This document shows positions 33,822 through 42,852 of a stretch of DNA of 64,000 nt, piece after piece. The stretch lies in contig NZ_BMSA01000001.1 in assembly GCF_014648915.1 (NCBI RefSeq), positions 496,001 to 560,000 on the forward strand. Reading direction: 5' to 3'. Made by a program: the position numbers and the translations under genes. This stretch comes from Streptomyces phaeofaciens (GTDB lineage Bacteria > Actinomycetota > Actinomycetes > Streptomycetales > Streptomycetaceae). How positions within the stretch are numbered: the stretch's first letter is position 1; every line of letters begins with the position of its first letter. Below the pieces are notes generated by a model. That model worked only from the letters and a program-made list of their open reading frames with translations. It searched no databases and had not been told where the DNA came from.

Positions 33822-36152
33822 GTGGCGACGGAGGAAGAGCTGTTCACGGCGGTGGACGAACTGCTCGCGGGAGAACCGGAGCTGCCGGAGCCCGAGGAAC
33901 GCGCGCGGCTGCGGGAGGCGGCCGGGGTGACGCAGGCCCGGCTGGCCCAGGTGCTGCGGACCACCGCGCAGACGGTGAAGAACTGGGAGAACGGCCGCTC
34001 CGAGCCACGCCCGCCGCGCCGCCAGGCGTATCTGCGGCTGCTGACGGGGTGGGCGGCCAAGTATCCGGTCGAACAGTCGGTCGAAAGCCCGATCGCGCAC
34101 CCGGTCGAGCAGCCGATCGCGCACCCGGTCGAGCAGCCGGTCGGGCAGCCGGTCGGGCATCCCGCCGGGGCCGAGGTCGAGGCCGAGGTCGAGGCGCGGC
34201 CCCCCGTTGCGAACCGCCCGGCCCCCGATGCCGTCGCCCCGGACACCGTCACCGCGAACGCCCTGCCGACCCCGCCCCCGGCCCCGCCCACGCACCCCGG
34301 CGCCGCACGGCCGAGCCGCACCCGCACACCGTCGTCCACCTCCCGACGCCCCACCGCTCCCACCGCTCCCGCGTCGCCCGCCGACCCCCGGTTCACGAAC
34401 GGCCCGCTCACCGTGGTGGACGGGGACGGCACGGCCCACTGCCTGGGCGGAGTGGTGCTGGAGTGCCCGGCGACCACCCTCCCGCAGCTGGTGGAGTGGA
34501 CGCTGGCCGAGTCCGGGGTCGGCGCGCCGCGCCTGCACCGGCACGGGAAGGACTCCGACCCGCTGGTGGTGCTGACGGCCTCCGCCGCCGTCCGGTTCGG
34601 ACTGCCGGAACGCCTGGAGGACCGCCGGGGTCTGCGGCTCGCCCACGACCACCCCGTCGTCAAGCAGCTGACGCGCGCCAAGTGGCAGCTGACGCAGCGC
34701 GGTTTCGGCCCGTGGGCGCGGATCTACCGGCCCGCGCAGCACGGCCGGCGCCAGTGCGTCCAGCTGGCGGTCCTGCCGTGGGAGGCACTGGACGCGCGGA
34801 CCTGGGGGGAGGCGGACCGGCTGCACCCGGCCGATCTGGCCCGGGTCCTCGGCGTGTTCGCCTCCCGGGTGCTGACCCCGCGCGGTTCGTCGGCGGTGAC
34901 CGGTCTGGAGCTGATGACCGCGCTGCGGCCGCCGACCCGCCCGGTCAAGGACGAGGCGACCGGCGAGTGGGTGTCCGGCCCCAACCCGGGCGCGCTGAGC
35001 AGGCCCGTGGACCCGGCGCCGCCGGAGGCCCCCGCCGAGCATCCGGTCGCCCAGGGCTGGCGGGGCGGCTTCCTCGACGAGGAGGCCTGGCAGTGGGGGC
35101 GCGAGGCGGATCTGCTGTCCGACGAGGAGTGCCTGCTGCCCTGGGCGGTCGGCATCGACATCAACACGGCCTTCCTGGCCGCCGCGTCCCGGCTCACGGT
35201 CGGCCTGTCGGAACCGGTGCACGTCGGCGCGCCCGCGTTCGACAAGAAGACCCCGGGCAGCTGGCTGGTGGACCTCTCCGATTTCGAGCTGGACCCGCGA
35301 CTGCCGAACCCCTTCACCCCGACCGGCCTGCGCCCCGAGGGACCCGCCTGGTACAGCACCCCGACCCTGGCCTACGCCGAGGAACTGGGCTGCGCCGTCC
35401 GCCCGTCCGAGGCCTACGTACGGCGCGAGACCGGCGCCTACCTGGACCCCTGGCACGACCGGCTCAAGGACGCCTACCTCACCACGAGCGCGGACATGGG
35501 CATCCCGGTCGCGAAGGACGCCGATCCGGCCGGGTACCTCGACGCCATGGCCCTCCACCGCACGTACGCGGCCGCCGACGAGGACGATCTCGACGCGCTG
35601 CGCGCGGCCCTGCTGCGGCTGCCCCTGCACCACGGCCGCCCGGCCGAGGCGGGCGACGCGCGGCTGGTGGCCGCCGTGCGCCGGCACCGGCAGGGCGCGA
35701 TGGTGCTCTCGGCGATCAAGGCGACGGTCAAGGGCGGCATCGGGAAGCTCCGGGAGCGGCCGCAGGGCCACACCTACCGGGACGGCGAGCGCTGGCCCGC
35801 TCTCGAACGCCCCACCTGGAGCCCCCACATCCGCGCGGCCGTCATCGCCAAGGCGCGGGTGAACACCCACCGCAAGATGGTCCGACTCGCCGCCCTGACG
35901 GGCCGGTACCCGCTGGCGGTGCTCTCCGACTGCGTCGTCTACGCCGCCCCGGGCCCCTCCCCCCTGGACTTCCTGCCGACGAACGACGACGGCACGCCCG
36001 TCCACGGCACGTTCCGTATCGGCGTGAGCCCCGGCCAGTGCAAACTCGAGGGCGTCCAGGAGACCGCCTGGGCCGTGGACCTGCTCGAACAGGGTCACAA
36101 CCCCGCCCGTCACATCAAGGGCGGCGACGCCGTCGTCGACGAAGGAGAGTGA
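33822..36152 (+). CDS. tap: Telomere-associated protein Tap
   Basis: 776-aa protein that in Streptomyces binds the 3' overhang of the linear replicon end and recruits the terminal protein for end patching. An N-terminal XRE-type helix-turn-helix (residues 29-61, AGVTQARLAQVLRTTAQTVKNWENG) is followed by a Pro-rich linker with two exact 24-bp repeats (34090-34137, encoding IAHPVEQP twice), then the long conserved Tap body (AVGIDINTAFLAAASRL, ERPTWSPHIRAAVIAKARVNTHRKMVRLAALTGRYPLAVLSDCVVY, RIGVSPGQCKLEG). The length is close to the usual ~740. The GTG at 33822 has GGAGG 6 bases upstream. tpg follows after three bases. Confidence 0.92.
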   Translation: MATEEELFTAVDELLAGEPELPEPEERARLREAAGVTQARLAQVLRTTAQTVKNWENGRSEPRPPRRQAYLRLLTGWAAKYPVEQSVESPIAHPVEQPIAHPVEQPVGQPVGHPAGAEVEAEVEARPPVANRPAPDAVAPDTVTANALPTPPPAPPTHPGAARPSRTRTPSSTSRRPTAPTAPASPADPRFTNGPLTVVDGDGTAHCLGGVVLECPATTLPQLVEWTLAESGVGAPRLHRHGKDSDPLVVLTASAAVRFGLPERLEDRRGLRLAHDHPVVKQLTRAKWQLTQRGFGPWARIYRPAQHGRRQCVQLAVLPWEALDARTWGEADRLHPADLARVLGVFASRVLTPRGSSAVTGLELMTALRPPTRPVKDEATGEWVSGPNPGALSRPVDPAPPEAPAEHPVAQGWRGGFLDEEAWQWGREADLLSDEECLLPWAVGIDINTAFLAAASRLTVGLSEPVHVGAPAFDKKTPGSWLVDLSDFELDPRLPNPFTPTGLRPEGPAWYSTPTLAYAEELGCAVRPSEAYVRRETGAYLDPWHDRLKDAYLTTSADMGIPVAKDADPAGYLDAMALHRTYAAADEDDLDALRAALLRLPLHHGRPAEAGDARLVAAVRRHRQGAMVLSAIKATVKGGIGKLRERPQGHTYRDGERWPALERPTWSPHIRAAVIAKARVNTHRKMVRLAALTGRYPLAVLSDCVVYAAPGPSPLDFLPTNDDGTPVHGTFRIGVSPGQCKLEGVQETAWAVDLLEQGHNPARHIKGGDAVVDEGE
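34090..34137 (+). repeat. Two exact 24-bp tandem repeats inside tap
   Basis: The two copies (34090-34113, 34114-34137) are identical and in frame, in the linker between helix-turn-helix and body. Related partial copies flank them on both sides (34063-34160). Confidence 0.85.
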
Positions 36153-36155
36153 CCG

Positions 36156-36716
36156 GTGCCGGGAGAGATCGACGACGCCCTGGAACGCGGCGGCCGGGCC
36201 CATGTCACCAAGCCGCCGCCGAAGAGCGCGTCGGCCCAGATGCGGCTGCTCGTCCGGGCGGAGAAGGGCTCCACGAAGGCGGTGGCCCGCCGGCTCGGCA
36301 TCTCCCAGCGGCAGGTGGAGCGCTATCTGGCCGGGACGGCCAGACACCCCCGGCCGGCGCTGCGGGGGGCGCTGGAGCGCGAGGTCGCCAAGGCGTGGCA
36401 GCCGCGGGTGCGGCAGCGGGCCCGCAGGAAGGCCGCCGCCCACACCGGCATCACCATCGAGACCCGTGCCCGGTTCGGCTACAGCGCGCCCGTCGGCACC
36501 ACCGACGACCCGCGCATGCGACGCCTGACCGTCCATCTGCCGCCGGAGTACGCCCGACGCCTCTTCGACGCGGCTCAACAGGGCGCGGGTGACGCCCGGT
36601 TGCGCGGCATCGTCGCCGAAGGGCTGCGGGACGTCTACTTCCGCGACGGCGGCCGCCGTGCCGGGAACCTCGACGTGGACCTCACCGACATCGACTACAT
36701 CGACGTCTCCTTCTGA
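36156..36716 (+). CDS. tpg: Telomere terminal protein Tpg
   Basis: 186-aa terminal protein, covalently attached to the 5' ends of linear Streptomyces replicons and priming the fill-in of the terminal gap. A basic N-terminal half with a helix-turn-helix (STKAVARRLGISQRQVERYLAGT), the AKAWQPRVRQRARRKAAAHTG segment, RFGYSAPVGTTDDPRMRRLTVHLPPEYARRLF and the acidic end DLTDIDYIDVSF are all features I recognise from Tpg. The length matches the family (about 184). The GTG at 36156 follows GAAGGAGAG and lies three bases behind tap, so the two are co-transcribed. Confidence 0.92.
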   Translation: MPGEIDDALERGGRAHVTKPPPKSASAQMRLLVRAEKGSTKAVARRLGISQRQVERYLAGTARHPRPALRGALEREVAKAWQPRVRQRARRKAAAHTGITIETRARFGYSAPVGTTDDPRMRRLTVHLPPEYARRLFDAAQQGAGDARLRGIVAEGLRDVYFRDGGRRAGNLDVDLTDIDYIDVSF

Positions 36717-36864
36717 GCCTCCCGCCCTCCGGAGCGGCATCGTCGCGGTGGCCGTGGCGCCCGCCGCCGCGTTGTCCGAGGCCTCGGCTAGAGTCTCGCC
36801 TCATCCTCGGTCGGTCGTTCTGCCCCGGGGACGCGCTGGGGGTACGGCAGAGGGAGCCCGACGA

Positions 36865-38433
36865 ATGGAACTGCCCGGTTACGAGATTCAGGGTGTCCTG
36901 GGCCAGGGGGGATTCGCCACGGTCTACCGGGCCCGGCAGCTGGCCGTGGGCCGGGAGGTCGCGCTGAAGGTGGACAGCAGGCTGCTGGCCACACCGCGCG
37001 ACCGGCAGCGCTTCCTGCGCGAGGTCACGGCGGCCGGGCAGCTGTCCGGGCACCCGCACGTGGTGCCGGTGTACGACGCCGGGGTCCTCGCCGACAACCG
37101 CCCCTACATGGTGCTGGAGTTGTGCCCCGGCGGTTCGCTGGGCGAGCGGCTCGTCCGGCAGGGCGCCCTGCCGCCGAAGGAGGCCCGCGACATCGGGGTG
37201 GGCCTCGCGGACGCGGTGGCGGCCGCTCACGCCGCCGGGGTGCTGCACCGTGACATCAAGCCGGGCAACGTCATGATCAACCGGTACGGCGGGGTGGCCC
37301 TCACCGACTTCGGGCTGGCGGCGATGCCCCGGCCCGGACAGGAACTCTCCGTCACCCGCGAGGCGCTGACCCCAGCGTACGCGCCGCCCGAGGCCTTCCA
37401 CATGGCCGAGCCCGGCCCGGCCGGTGACGTCTACTCGCTCGCCGCCACCCTCTACGCCCTGCTGCGGGGCCGCCCGCCGCACCATCCGGACGACGGCACC
37501 CAGCTCAGCCTCGCCGAACTGATCGTCCGGCACACCTGGCCCTACCCCGACCTGCCCGGCATGCCGGCCGCCCTGAACGCGGCGCTCCGGCAGGCCCTGG
37601 CCCCGGACCCGGCGGAGCGCCTGTCCGACGCGGGCGCGTTCCGGGACGCCCTGGCGGCGGTCGACCTGTCCGCCCCCGTCGGCTTCGGACCGGCGCCCAC
37701 CGTGGCCACCGTGCCCGCGCATCGAGACGCGGCCCCCGCGACGGTGGTTCCGGGCCCGCCGGGCCGGGCGGCCGGCGGGACGACCGCGGTCGTCGCGCCC
37801 GGCGGCGACGGCGGCGGGGCCGCGGGACGGCGCCGTCCCGCGCTGATCGCGGCGCTGGCCGTGGTGGCGGTCTCCGTGAGCGTCACCGTCGGCGTCGTGA
37901 CGTACCGGAACGGGCAGCGGGACGGCGGGGACACGGACTCCCGCTCGGCCGCCTCGTCCTCCGCCTCGTCCTCCGCCACGGCGGACGGCGGCGTGTCCGG
38001 CTTCGGGGTGGCGACCCGCACCGAGAACTGCCCCGCGACGGGCGTCGCCGGTGTGGGCGGCCGGTGCGTCGCCACCCCCGAGTGCTGGAGCGGGATCACC
38101 GACATCTCCGGGATCATCACGGTCAGCCGTGCCGACTGCCAGACCAGGAACGTGTGGGAGACCTTCGCGATCGCCCCGCTGCCGAAGGACGGCATGACGA
38201 ACAACGCGCGGGACCTGATCAGGCATCCCGACGTGAAGGCGCTCTGCTCGCAGTCGGTGATGTCCGAGTCCATGAGCGCCGACGGCCGGGCCGTCGCCGA
38301 CGAGTGGAACGTCGACATCATCCCGCCGACGGCGTCCGAGTGGGACAAGGGGCTGCGGGTCTTCCGGTGCGTGGCGGCGGCCGTCACCGAGGACGGGGAG
38401 AAGACGGGGAGCCAGTTCGCCGTACAGGGCTGA
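36865..38433 (+). CDS. Receptor-type Ser/Thr protein kinase with septum-formation-like extracellular domain
   Basis: 522-aa Hanks-type kinase. P-loop GQGGFATVY, Lys35 (ALKVD), catalytic HRDIKPGN with Asp130, and DFGLA indicate an active kinase. A Pro/Ala-rich linker precedes one membrane helix (ALIAALAVVAVSVSVTVGVV, from about residue 328). The outer domain has six cysteines (ENCPATG, GGRCVATPECW, RADCQ, ALCSQS, FRCVAA) and resembles the 'septum formation' domain of actinobacterial membrane proteins. GAGGGAG precedes the ATG. No phosphatase or partner gene is adjacent. Confidence 0.9.
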   Translation: MELPGYEIQGVLGQGGFATVYRARQLAVGREVALKVDSRLLATPRDRQRFLREVTAAGQLSGHPHVVPVYDAGVLADNRPYMVLELCPGGSLGERLVRQGALPPKEARDIGVGLADAVAAAHAAGVLHRDIKPGNVMINRYGGVALTDFGLAAMPRPGQELSVTREALTPAYAPPEAFHMAEPGPAGDVYSLAATLYALLRGRPPHHPDDGTQLSLAELIVRHTWPYPDLPGMPAALNAALRQALAPDPAERLSDAGAFRDALAAVDLSAPVGFGPAPTVATVPAHRDAAPATVVPGPPGRAAGGTTAVVAPGGDGGGAAGRRRPALIAALAVVAVSVSVTVGVVTYRNGQRDGGDTDSRSAASSSASSSATADGGVSGFGVATRTENCPATGVAGVGGRCVATPECWSGITDISGIITVSRADCQTRNVWETFAIAPLPKDGMTNNARDLIRHPDVKALCSQSVMSESMSADGRAVADEWNVDIIPPTASEWDKGLRVFRCVAAAVTEDGEKTGSQFAVQG

Positions 38434-38462
38434 CGGCGGGCACGGGCGGGCACAGCAGGCCG

Positions 38463-38483
38463 GACCGGCCGGACCGGCCGGTC
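38463..38483. terminator. Hairpin between the convergent kinase and ligase genes
   Basis: GACCGGCC (38463-38470), 5-base loop, GGCCGGTC (38476-38483): a perfect 8-bp stem in the 70-bp gap between convergent stops. Confidence 0.5.
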
Positions 38484-38503
38484 GGCCGCCCGCCACGCTC
38501 GCC

Positions 38504-39979
38504 TCAGTCCGTCGGCCAGGTGTGCGCCGGAGCGTTGAGGTGCATGTAGTCGATGTACAGCTCGGTCATCCGGCGCAGTGCCTCGTGGCGGTCCGGGTGG
38601 GTGGCGGCGAGGCGGTGGAAGGTCTCCTTCTGCCAGACCGCGCCGTTGCGGACGGTCACGCAGCGCTGCTCGATGACGCCCAGCAGCGGTTCGCGCCACG
38701 CGTCGTCCATCCCGGACAGCTCCAGGCCCCGGTGGGCCAGCGGGAGGAGGCGCCGCAGGACCAGCTCGGGCACCGGCACCTCGCCCATGCCCGGCCAGTA
38801 CAGCTGGCTCTCGATGCCGTACCGGGCGGCCGTGTGCAGATTGTCCTCGGCGGCCTGGAAGGACATCCGCGACCACACCGGCCGTTCCTCGTCCACCAGG
38901 GCGCGGGTGAGGCCGTAGTAGAAGGCACCGTTGGCGAGGGTGTCGGCGACGGTCGGGCCGGCGGGCAGACAGCGGTTCTCCACCCGCACGTGCGGGGTGT
39001 CCTCGGAGACGGCGTAGACGGGGCGGTTCCAGCGGTAGATCGTGCCGTTGTGCAGGGTGAGTTCGCCCAGCTCGGGGATGCCGCCCTCCTCCAGGGTCCG
39101 GGCGGGGTCCTGCTCGTCGAGGAGCGGCAGGAGCGCGGGGAAGTAGCGCAGGTTCTCCTCGAACAGGTCGAAGACGCTGTTGATCCACCGTTCCCCGAAC
39201 CACACCCGGGGCCGTACGCCCTGCTCCTTGATCTCCTGCGGGCGGGTGTCGGTGGCCTGCTCGAACAGCGGGACCCGGGTCTCGTGCCAGAGCTCCCTGC
39301 CGAACAGGAACGGCGAGTTGGCCGCCAGCGCCACCTGCACGCCGGCGATCGCCTGCGCCGCGTTCCAGTAGCGCGGGAACTCCTGCGGGGAGACCTGGAG
39401 ATGGAACTGGGTGCTGGTGCACGCGGCCTCGGGGGTGATCGTGTCGGCGTACGTCCGCAGCCGGTCCACGCCGTCGATGTCGAGCCGCAGATCCTCGCCA
39501 CGCGCCGCGAACACCTGGTCGTTGAGCAGCCGGTAGCGCGCGTTCTCGGACAGCGCCGACTCGTCGACGTGCTCCTGCCGCAGGGTGGGCAGGATGCCGA
39601 CCATGATCAGATGCGCGCCGACCGAGCGGGCGCGTTCGTCGGCGTGGTTGAGCGCGTCGCGGATCGCGGACTCCCAGGCGTCCGGGCCGCCCTCCGTCAG
39701 CCGGCGCGGCGGAACGTTGATCTCCAGGTTGAACCGGCCCAGCTCGGTGGACCAGGCCGGGTCCGCGATCGCCTCCAGCGCCTCGGTGTTGCGCATCGCC
39801 GGCTCGGCCCGGTCGTCGACCAGGTTCAGCTCGATCTCCAGCCCCACCCGGGGCCGCTCGGACGCGAACCGTGACTCGCGCAGCATCTGCGCGAACACCT
39901 CGAGGCACTCCTGCATCTTGATCCGGTACCGGCGGCGGTCCTCGCGGGTGAAGACCAGCGCCGGGACATCACGTCCCAT
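38504..39979 (-). CDS. Glutamate-cysteine ligase-family protein (GCS2-like)
   Basis: 491-aa ATP-dependent carboxylate-amine ligase-like protein. RPRVGLEIELNLVD, the metal-binding Glu stretch LGRFNLEINVPPRRL, CTSTQFHLQVSPQEFPRYWNAAQ and VRVENRCLPAGPTVADTLANGAFYYGL are the family motifs. Actinobacteria use mycothiol rather than glutathione, so the product may be another gamma-glutamyl compound; a role related to ergothioneine's EgtA is possible but EgtA is a different branch. The ATG at 39979 follows GGGAGGG by 4 bases. The gene is divergent from the coiled-coil gene. Confidence 0.82.
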   Translation of the reverse strand: MGRDVPALVFTREDRRRYRIKMQECLEVFAQMLRESRFASERPRVGLEIELNLVDDRAEPAMRNTEALEAIADPAWSTELGRFNLEINVPPRRLTEGGPDAWESAIRDALNHADERARSVGAHLIMVGILPTLRQEHVDESALSENARYRLLNDQVFAARGEDLRLDIDGVDRLRTYADTITPEAACTSTQFHLQVSPQEFPRYWNAAQAIAGVQVALAANSPFLFGRELWHETRVPLFEQATDTRPQEIKEQGVRPRVWFGERWINSVFDLFEENLRYFPALLPLLDEQDPARTLEEGGIPELGELTLHNGTIYRWNRPVYAVSEDTPHVRVENRCLPAGPTVADTLANGAFYYGLTRALVDEERPVWSRMSFQAAEDNLHTAARYGIESQLYWPGMGEVPVPELVLRRLLPLAHRGLELSGMDDAWREPLLGVIEQRCVTVRNGAVWQKETFHRLAATHPDRHEALRRMTELYIDYMHLNAPAHTWPTD

Positions 39980-40098
39980 CGGCCCTCCCGGCTCGTTCCA
40001 TCTCGGACGCTCCTCCCTCCAGCGTCGCACCACCGGGCACTCCCGACCATGCGGGGGCCCGAGGTGCGGGCCGGGCCGCACCGGCGGACCCTGGGGGC

Positions 40099-41004
40099 AT
40101 GCGGCGCAAGGGTCCCGGGGACGGCGGACCGCAGGACGTGGAGACGGTCCTCGACGGCCTCTACACGACACCGCCGCCCGCCTTCGTCCCCCGCCGTGAG
40201 GAGCTGGCCGCCGCGGCCAGGACCGCCGGGAACGCGGACGACGCCCGTCGGATCCATGCCGCCCGCCGCCCCATGCTCGCGGCCTGGGCGGCCAATCTGC
40301 TGCTGCGCGCCGCACCGCAGGAGAGCCGGCGGTTCCTGGAGCTGGGGACGGCGCTGCGGGAGGCCTACCGGACCCTGGACGCCGACGGGGTGAAAGAGCT
40401 GTCCGACCGGCGCAGGAGCATCGTCGCCGCGCTGACCCGGCAGGCCGTCGTCCTCGCCGAGGGGGCCGGGCACCGGCTGTCCGGCACGGCCCGCCAGGAC
40501 GTCGAGTCCACGCTGCGCGCCGTGCTCGCCGACCAGCGGGCGGCGGACCGGTGGGCCACCGGGCGCCTCGAAGGCCCCCTCACCCCACCGGCGGACTTCG
40601 CCGCCGGCCCGGCGGCCGCCGTGACCGGGCCCGCCCCGGCGAAGACCGCGTCGCCGGCGCCGGCCGCCCGGGCCGCGGACGACCTCGCCGAGCGGCGCCG
40701 CCGCCGACGGCGGGAGCAGGCGGAGCGGGCCCGCCGGGAGGCCGAGGCCGCCGACCGACGGCTCCGCGACCGGCGGGCGCAACAGGAGGACGCCGCCGCG
40801 GACCTCGAGCGGGCCCAGGAGCGGGTGTCCGAGGCCGAGCGCCGCGTGGAGCAGGCACGCGAGCGCCTCGGGCGGGCCGAGGCGCAGCGGCAGGAGGCCG
40901 AGGACCGGCGGCGCGCCGCCGCCGACGCCGTGGCCGGCGCGGAACGGACGGCCCGCGAGGCCACGCGGGACGCCGAGCGCCTGGCCGCCGCCGTCGAACC
41001 GTGA
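40099..41004 (+). CDS. Hypothetical coiled-coil protein
   Basis: 301-aa soluble protein, not assigned to a named family. Residues 1-150 are a helical domain (LDGLYTTPPPAFVPRREELAAAARTAG, AARRPMLAAWAANLLLRAAPQESRRFLELG). A Pro/Ala linker precedes a long, highly charged coiled coil from about residue 195 to the end (repeated RERRAEAERRL-like heptads). The pattern resembles Streptomyces proteins of unknown function that bind membranes or DNA by their coil. Weak ribosome-binding site (CTGGGGGC). Confidence 0.6.
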   Translation: MRRKGPGDGGPQDVETVLDGLYTTPPPAFVPRREELAAAARTAGNADDARRIHAARRPMLAAWAANLLLRAAPQESRRFLELGTALREAYRTLDADGVKELSDRRRSIVAALTRQAVVLAEGAGHRLSGTARQDVESTLRAVLADQRAADRWATGRLEGPLTPPADFAAGPAAAVTGPAPAKTASPAPAARAADDLAERRRRRRREQAERARREAEAADRRLRDRRAQQEDAAADLERAQERVSEAERRVEQARERLGRAEAQRQEAEDRRRAAADAVAGAERTAREATRDAERLAAAVEP

Positions 41005-41036
41005 CGCCGTCCCGGACCGGGCCGGCCCCCGCTCGT

Positions 41037-41200
41037 TCACCAGCTGGGTCGGGCGGCATCGCCGTAGGACCGGCCGGGGCCCTTGGACAGCTCGAGGTGC
41101 AGGTGCGGTCCGGTCGAGTTGCCCGTGCTGCCGACCTCGCCGAGCTGCTGTCCGGCGGTCACCTTCCGACCGCCGAACGGACGTTGGACAGGGCGGCCAT
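41037..41200 (-). pseudogene. Fragment of an M23 (LytM) peptidase gene
   Basis: On the minus strand this stretch reads PFGGRKVTAGQQLGEVGSTG followed by NSTGPHLHLELSKGPGRSYGDAARPSW and a stop at 41037-41039. This is the C-terminal core of an M23 peptidase including the HxH zinc motif. The N-terminal part, including the first zinc His/Asp, is missing: upstream sequence runs into the 3' end of the hydrolase gene. No start codon or ribosome-binding site fits. It is a remnant left by a deletion, unrelated in position to the intact M23 gene at 5.5 kb. Confidence 0.75.
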
Positions 41201-41219
41201 GGCGGCTCGGTTCCCTTTC

Positions 41220-42725
41220 TCAGGTCCAGGGGGTGACGGTGAGCCGGACGCGCGCGTCGGCGCCCAGGATCTTCCAGGTGGTCTCGGGCAGCGCGATGTC
41301 CGCGACCCACTCGCCGAGATCGGGGTCCTGGTCGGTGAGCACCGAACCGGTCGGGACGTACTCGCTGATGGGACCGTCGATGGTGGAGTTCCAGGTGGAC
41401 CGCAGCGCCGGTGCTCCGTTCTCGGAGCCGATGTCGACGACGAGGATGTCGTCGAAGTCCGCGGTCTGCTCGATGTGGTCGCGGAAGTCCAGGAGACCCC
41501 CGTCGCGGGTCCGCAGGGACAGGATCCGCAGGTGCAACGCGTAGCGCAGGGCGCCGGAGCCGTTCGCGCCGGCCAGGTTCTCGCACAGGAAGGTGTGCAC
41601 CAGCGGCACGGCACCGTTGGGGGGCGTGCTGTCGCCCAGCTGGATCGGGCACCACTGCGCGCTCTTGCGCTCGTGCATCACGATCGGCAGACCGCGGATC
41701 GACAGCGCGATCTCCGCCTGCCAGGCGGTGTCCTTCTCCCGCGGCAGCCGGTGGTCGACGAGGGCGGCCTCGACCTTGAGGTCGCCGAACAGGAACCGCC
41801 GCAGATTCTGGTAGCCCTCCTCGGAGTTGACCAGTCCGTAGCGGCCGCTGTGGCTGCGGTGCACATAGGCGCGGTGGGCGCCGGGGACGTAGGCGTTGTC
41901 GATCTGGACCAGGCCGTCACTGCGGGGCCCGACGACGGCGGACGAGAGGCCGGCCGCCGCGTCGTAGTCGGTCGGGTCGGTCCCGACCAGGCAGAAGACC
42001 TGGTTGAGGGGGAAGGCGAACTCGCCCTGATCGGGCATCACGCGGGGATCCCAGCCGTCCGGCGGGCTGTCGTCGTCGGAGGCGCCCGGTGTCAGGTACT
42101 GGTACATCCGGTCGGGGCCGAAGATCTCGGCGCCGTTGATGCCGATCTCGTCGCGCAGCCTCTCCAGCAGCCCGAAGCCGAAGTCGAAGGTGATGCCGCC
42201 GTGCGGGGTGCCGTAGGTGAAGAACTTGGCGACGCGGTCCGTCGGCTTCTCCCGGCGCTCCGGAAGGACCTTCTGCAACAGACAGCGGCAGACCAGCCCG
42301 CCCATGGAGTGGGCCACCAGGTGGACCCGCTCGACCTGCGCCTTCCGGCAGACCTTCGTGATCAGCGCCAGCAGGCTCTCGGCGGCGGCCTCCATGCTGA
42401 ACTCCGTGGGCGTGCCGCCCCAGGTGCTCGCCGAGGGGTCGTAGAAGCGGTGGATCCAGATGCTCTCCCGCGGAATCCGCTCGGCGGTGTCCAGAAAGCG
42501 TTCCTGGCTGCCGCCGACGAGGATCTGGTACTGCTCGTCGCCGTGCAGACGCAGCAGGGGGCTCTCGAACTGGTAGAACGCCGCTTTGTTGTCCGGCCCG
42601 ATCCGGATGTGGGTCGAGCCCGCGTTGAAGCCGTAGAACGGGTCCGCCGCGGCCTGGTCGATGCCCGACTGGCCGCCCGCGAAGCCCCGGACGTAGATGA
42701 TGGGCAGCTTCTGGTTCTCGGACAT
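41220..42725 (-). CDS. Alpha/beta-hydrolase (lipase/PGAP1-like esterase)
   Basis: 501-aa soluble hydrolase. PIIYVRGFAGGQ at the N-terminus provides the oxyanion region and VHLVAHSMGGLVCR holds nucleophile Ser140. YGTPHGGITFDF follows, the usual lipase-like segment. The C-terminal 180 residues (from about 320) look like a beta-sandwich (LSIRGLPIVMHERKSAQW, LHLRILSLRTRDGGLLDF) and may bind lipid or protein. There is no signal peptide, so it acts in the cytoplasm. The upstream region shared with the SARP gene holds three SARP-type repeats placed well for this promoter. Substrate unknown. Confidence 0.8.
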   Translation of the reverse strand: MSENQKLPIIYVRGFAGGQSGIDQAAADPFYGFNAGSTHIRIGPDNKAAFYQFESPLLRLHGDEQYQILVGGSQERFLDTAERIPRESIWIHRFYDPSASTWGGTPTEFSMEAAAESLLALITKVCRKAQVERVHLVAHSMGGLVCRCLLQKVLPERREKPTDRVAKFFTYGTPHGGITFDFGFGLLERLRDEIGINGAEIFGPDRMYQYLTPGASDDDSPPDGWDPRVMPDQGEFAFPLNQVFCLVGTDPTDYDAAAGLSSAVVGPRSDGLVQIDNAYVPGAHRAYVHRSHSGRYGLVNSEEGYQNLRRFLFGDLKVEAALVDHRLPREKDTAWQAEIALSIRGLPIVMHERKSAQWCPIQLGDSTPPNGAVPLVHTFLCENLAGANGSGALRYALHLRILSLRTRDGGLLDFRDHIEQTADFDDILVVDIGSENGAPALRSTWNSTIDGPISEYVPTGSVLTDQDPDLGEWVADIALPETTWKILGADARVRLTVTPWT

Positions 42726-42757
42726 GGGGTCCGCCTAGGGGGAGCGGGGAGCGAGCG

Positions 42758-42778
42758 GTGGGTGGTGGGTGGTGGGTG
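42758..42778. repeat. Three tandem GTGGGTG repeats in the hydrolase leader
   Basis: Three exact 7-bp copies, 33-53 bases upstream of the hydrolase start. The + strand is a run of short G-tracts that could form a quadruplex in the template strand. Confidence 0.6.
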
Positions 42779-42852
42779 CGCACGGTGGGCGGGCATCGGC
42801 CGCGATGCGACGGAATCCGCAGCGGCCGTCGCCAATAAGGTAAGGATCCGCC

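Noticed and set aside
32859..36740. Minus-strand open frame of about 1293 codons across the GNAT, tap and tpg genes
   Set aside because: It spans several well-supported genes on both strands and encodes low-complexity Arg/Gly/Val sequence only.
38504..39979. Assignment as EgtA (ergothioneine pathway) glutamate-cysteine ligase
   Set aside because: No other ergothioneine genes are nearby and the motifs fit the broader GCS2-like group equally well.
42758..42778. G-quadruplex as a firm regulatory feature
   Set aside because: The three short G-tracts are on the non-message strand of the hydrolase gene and only three of the repeats are exact; kept as a repeat, not as a regulator.
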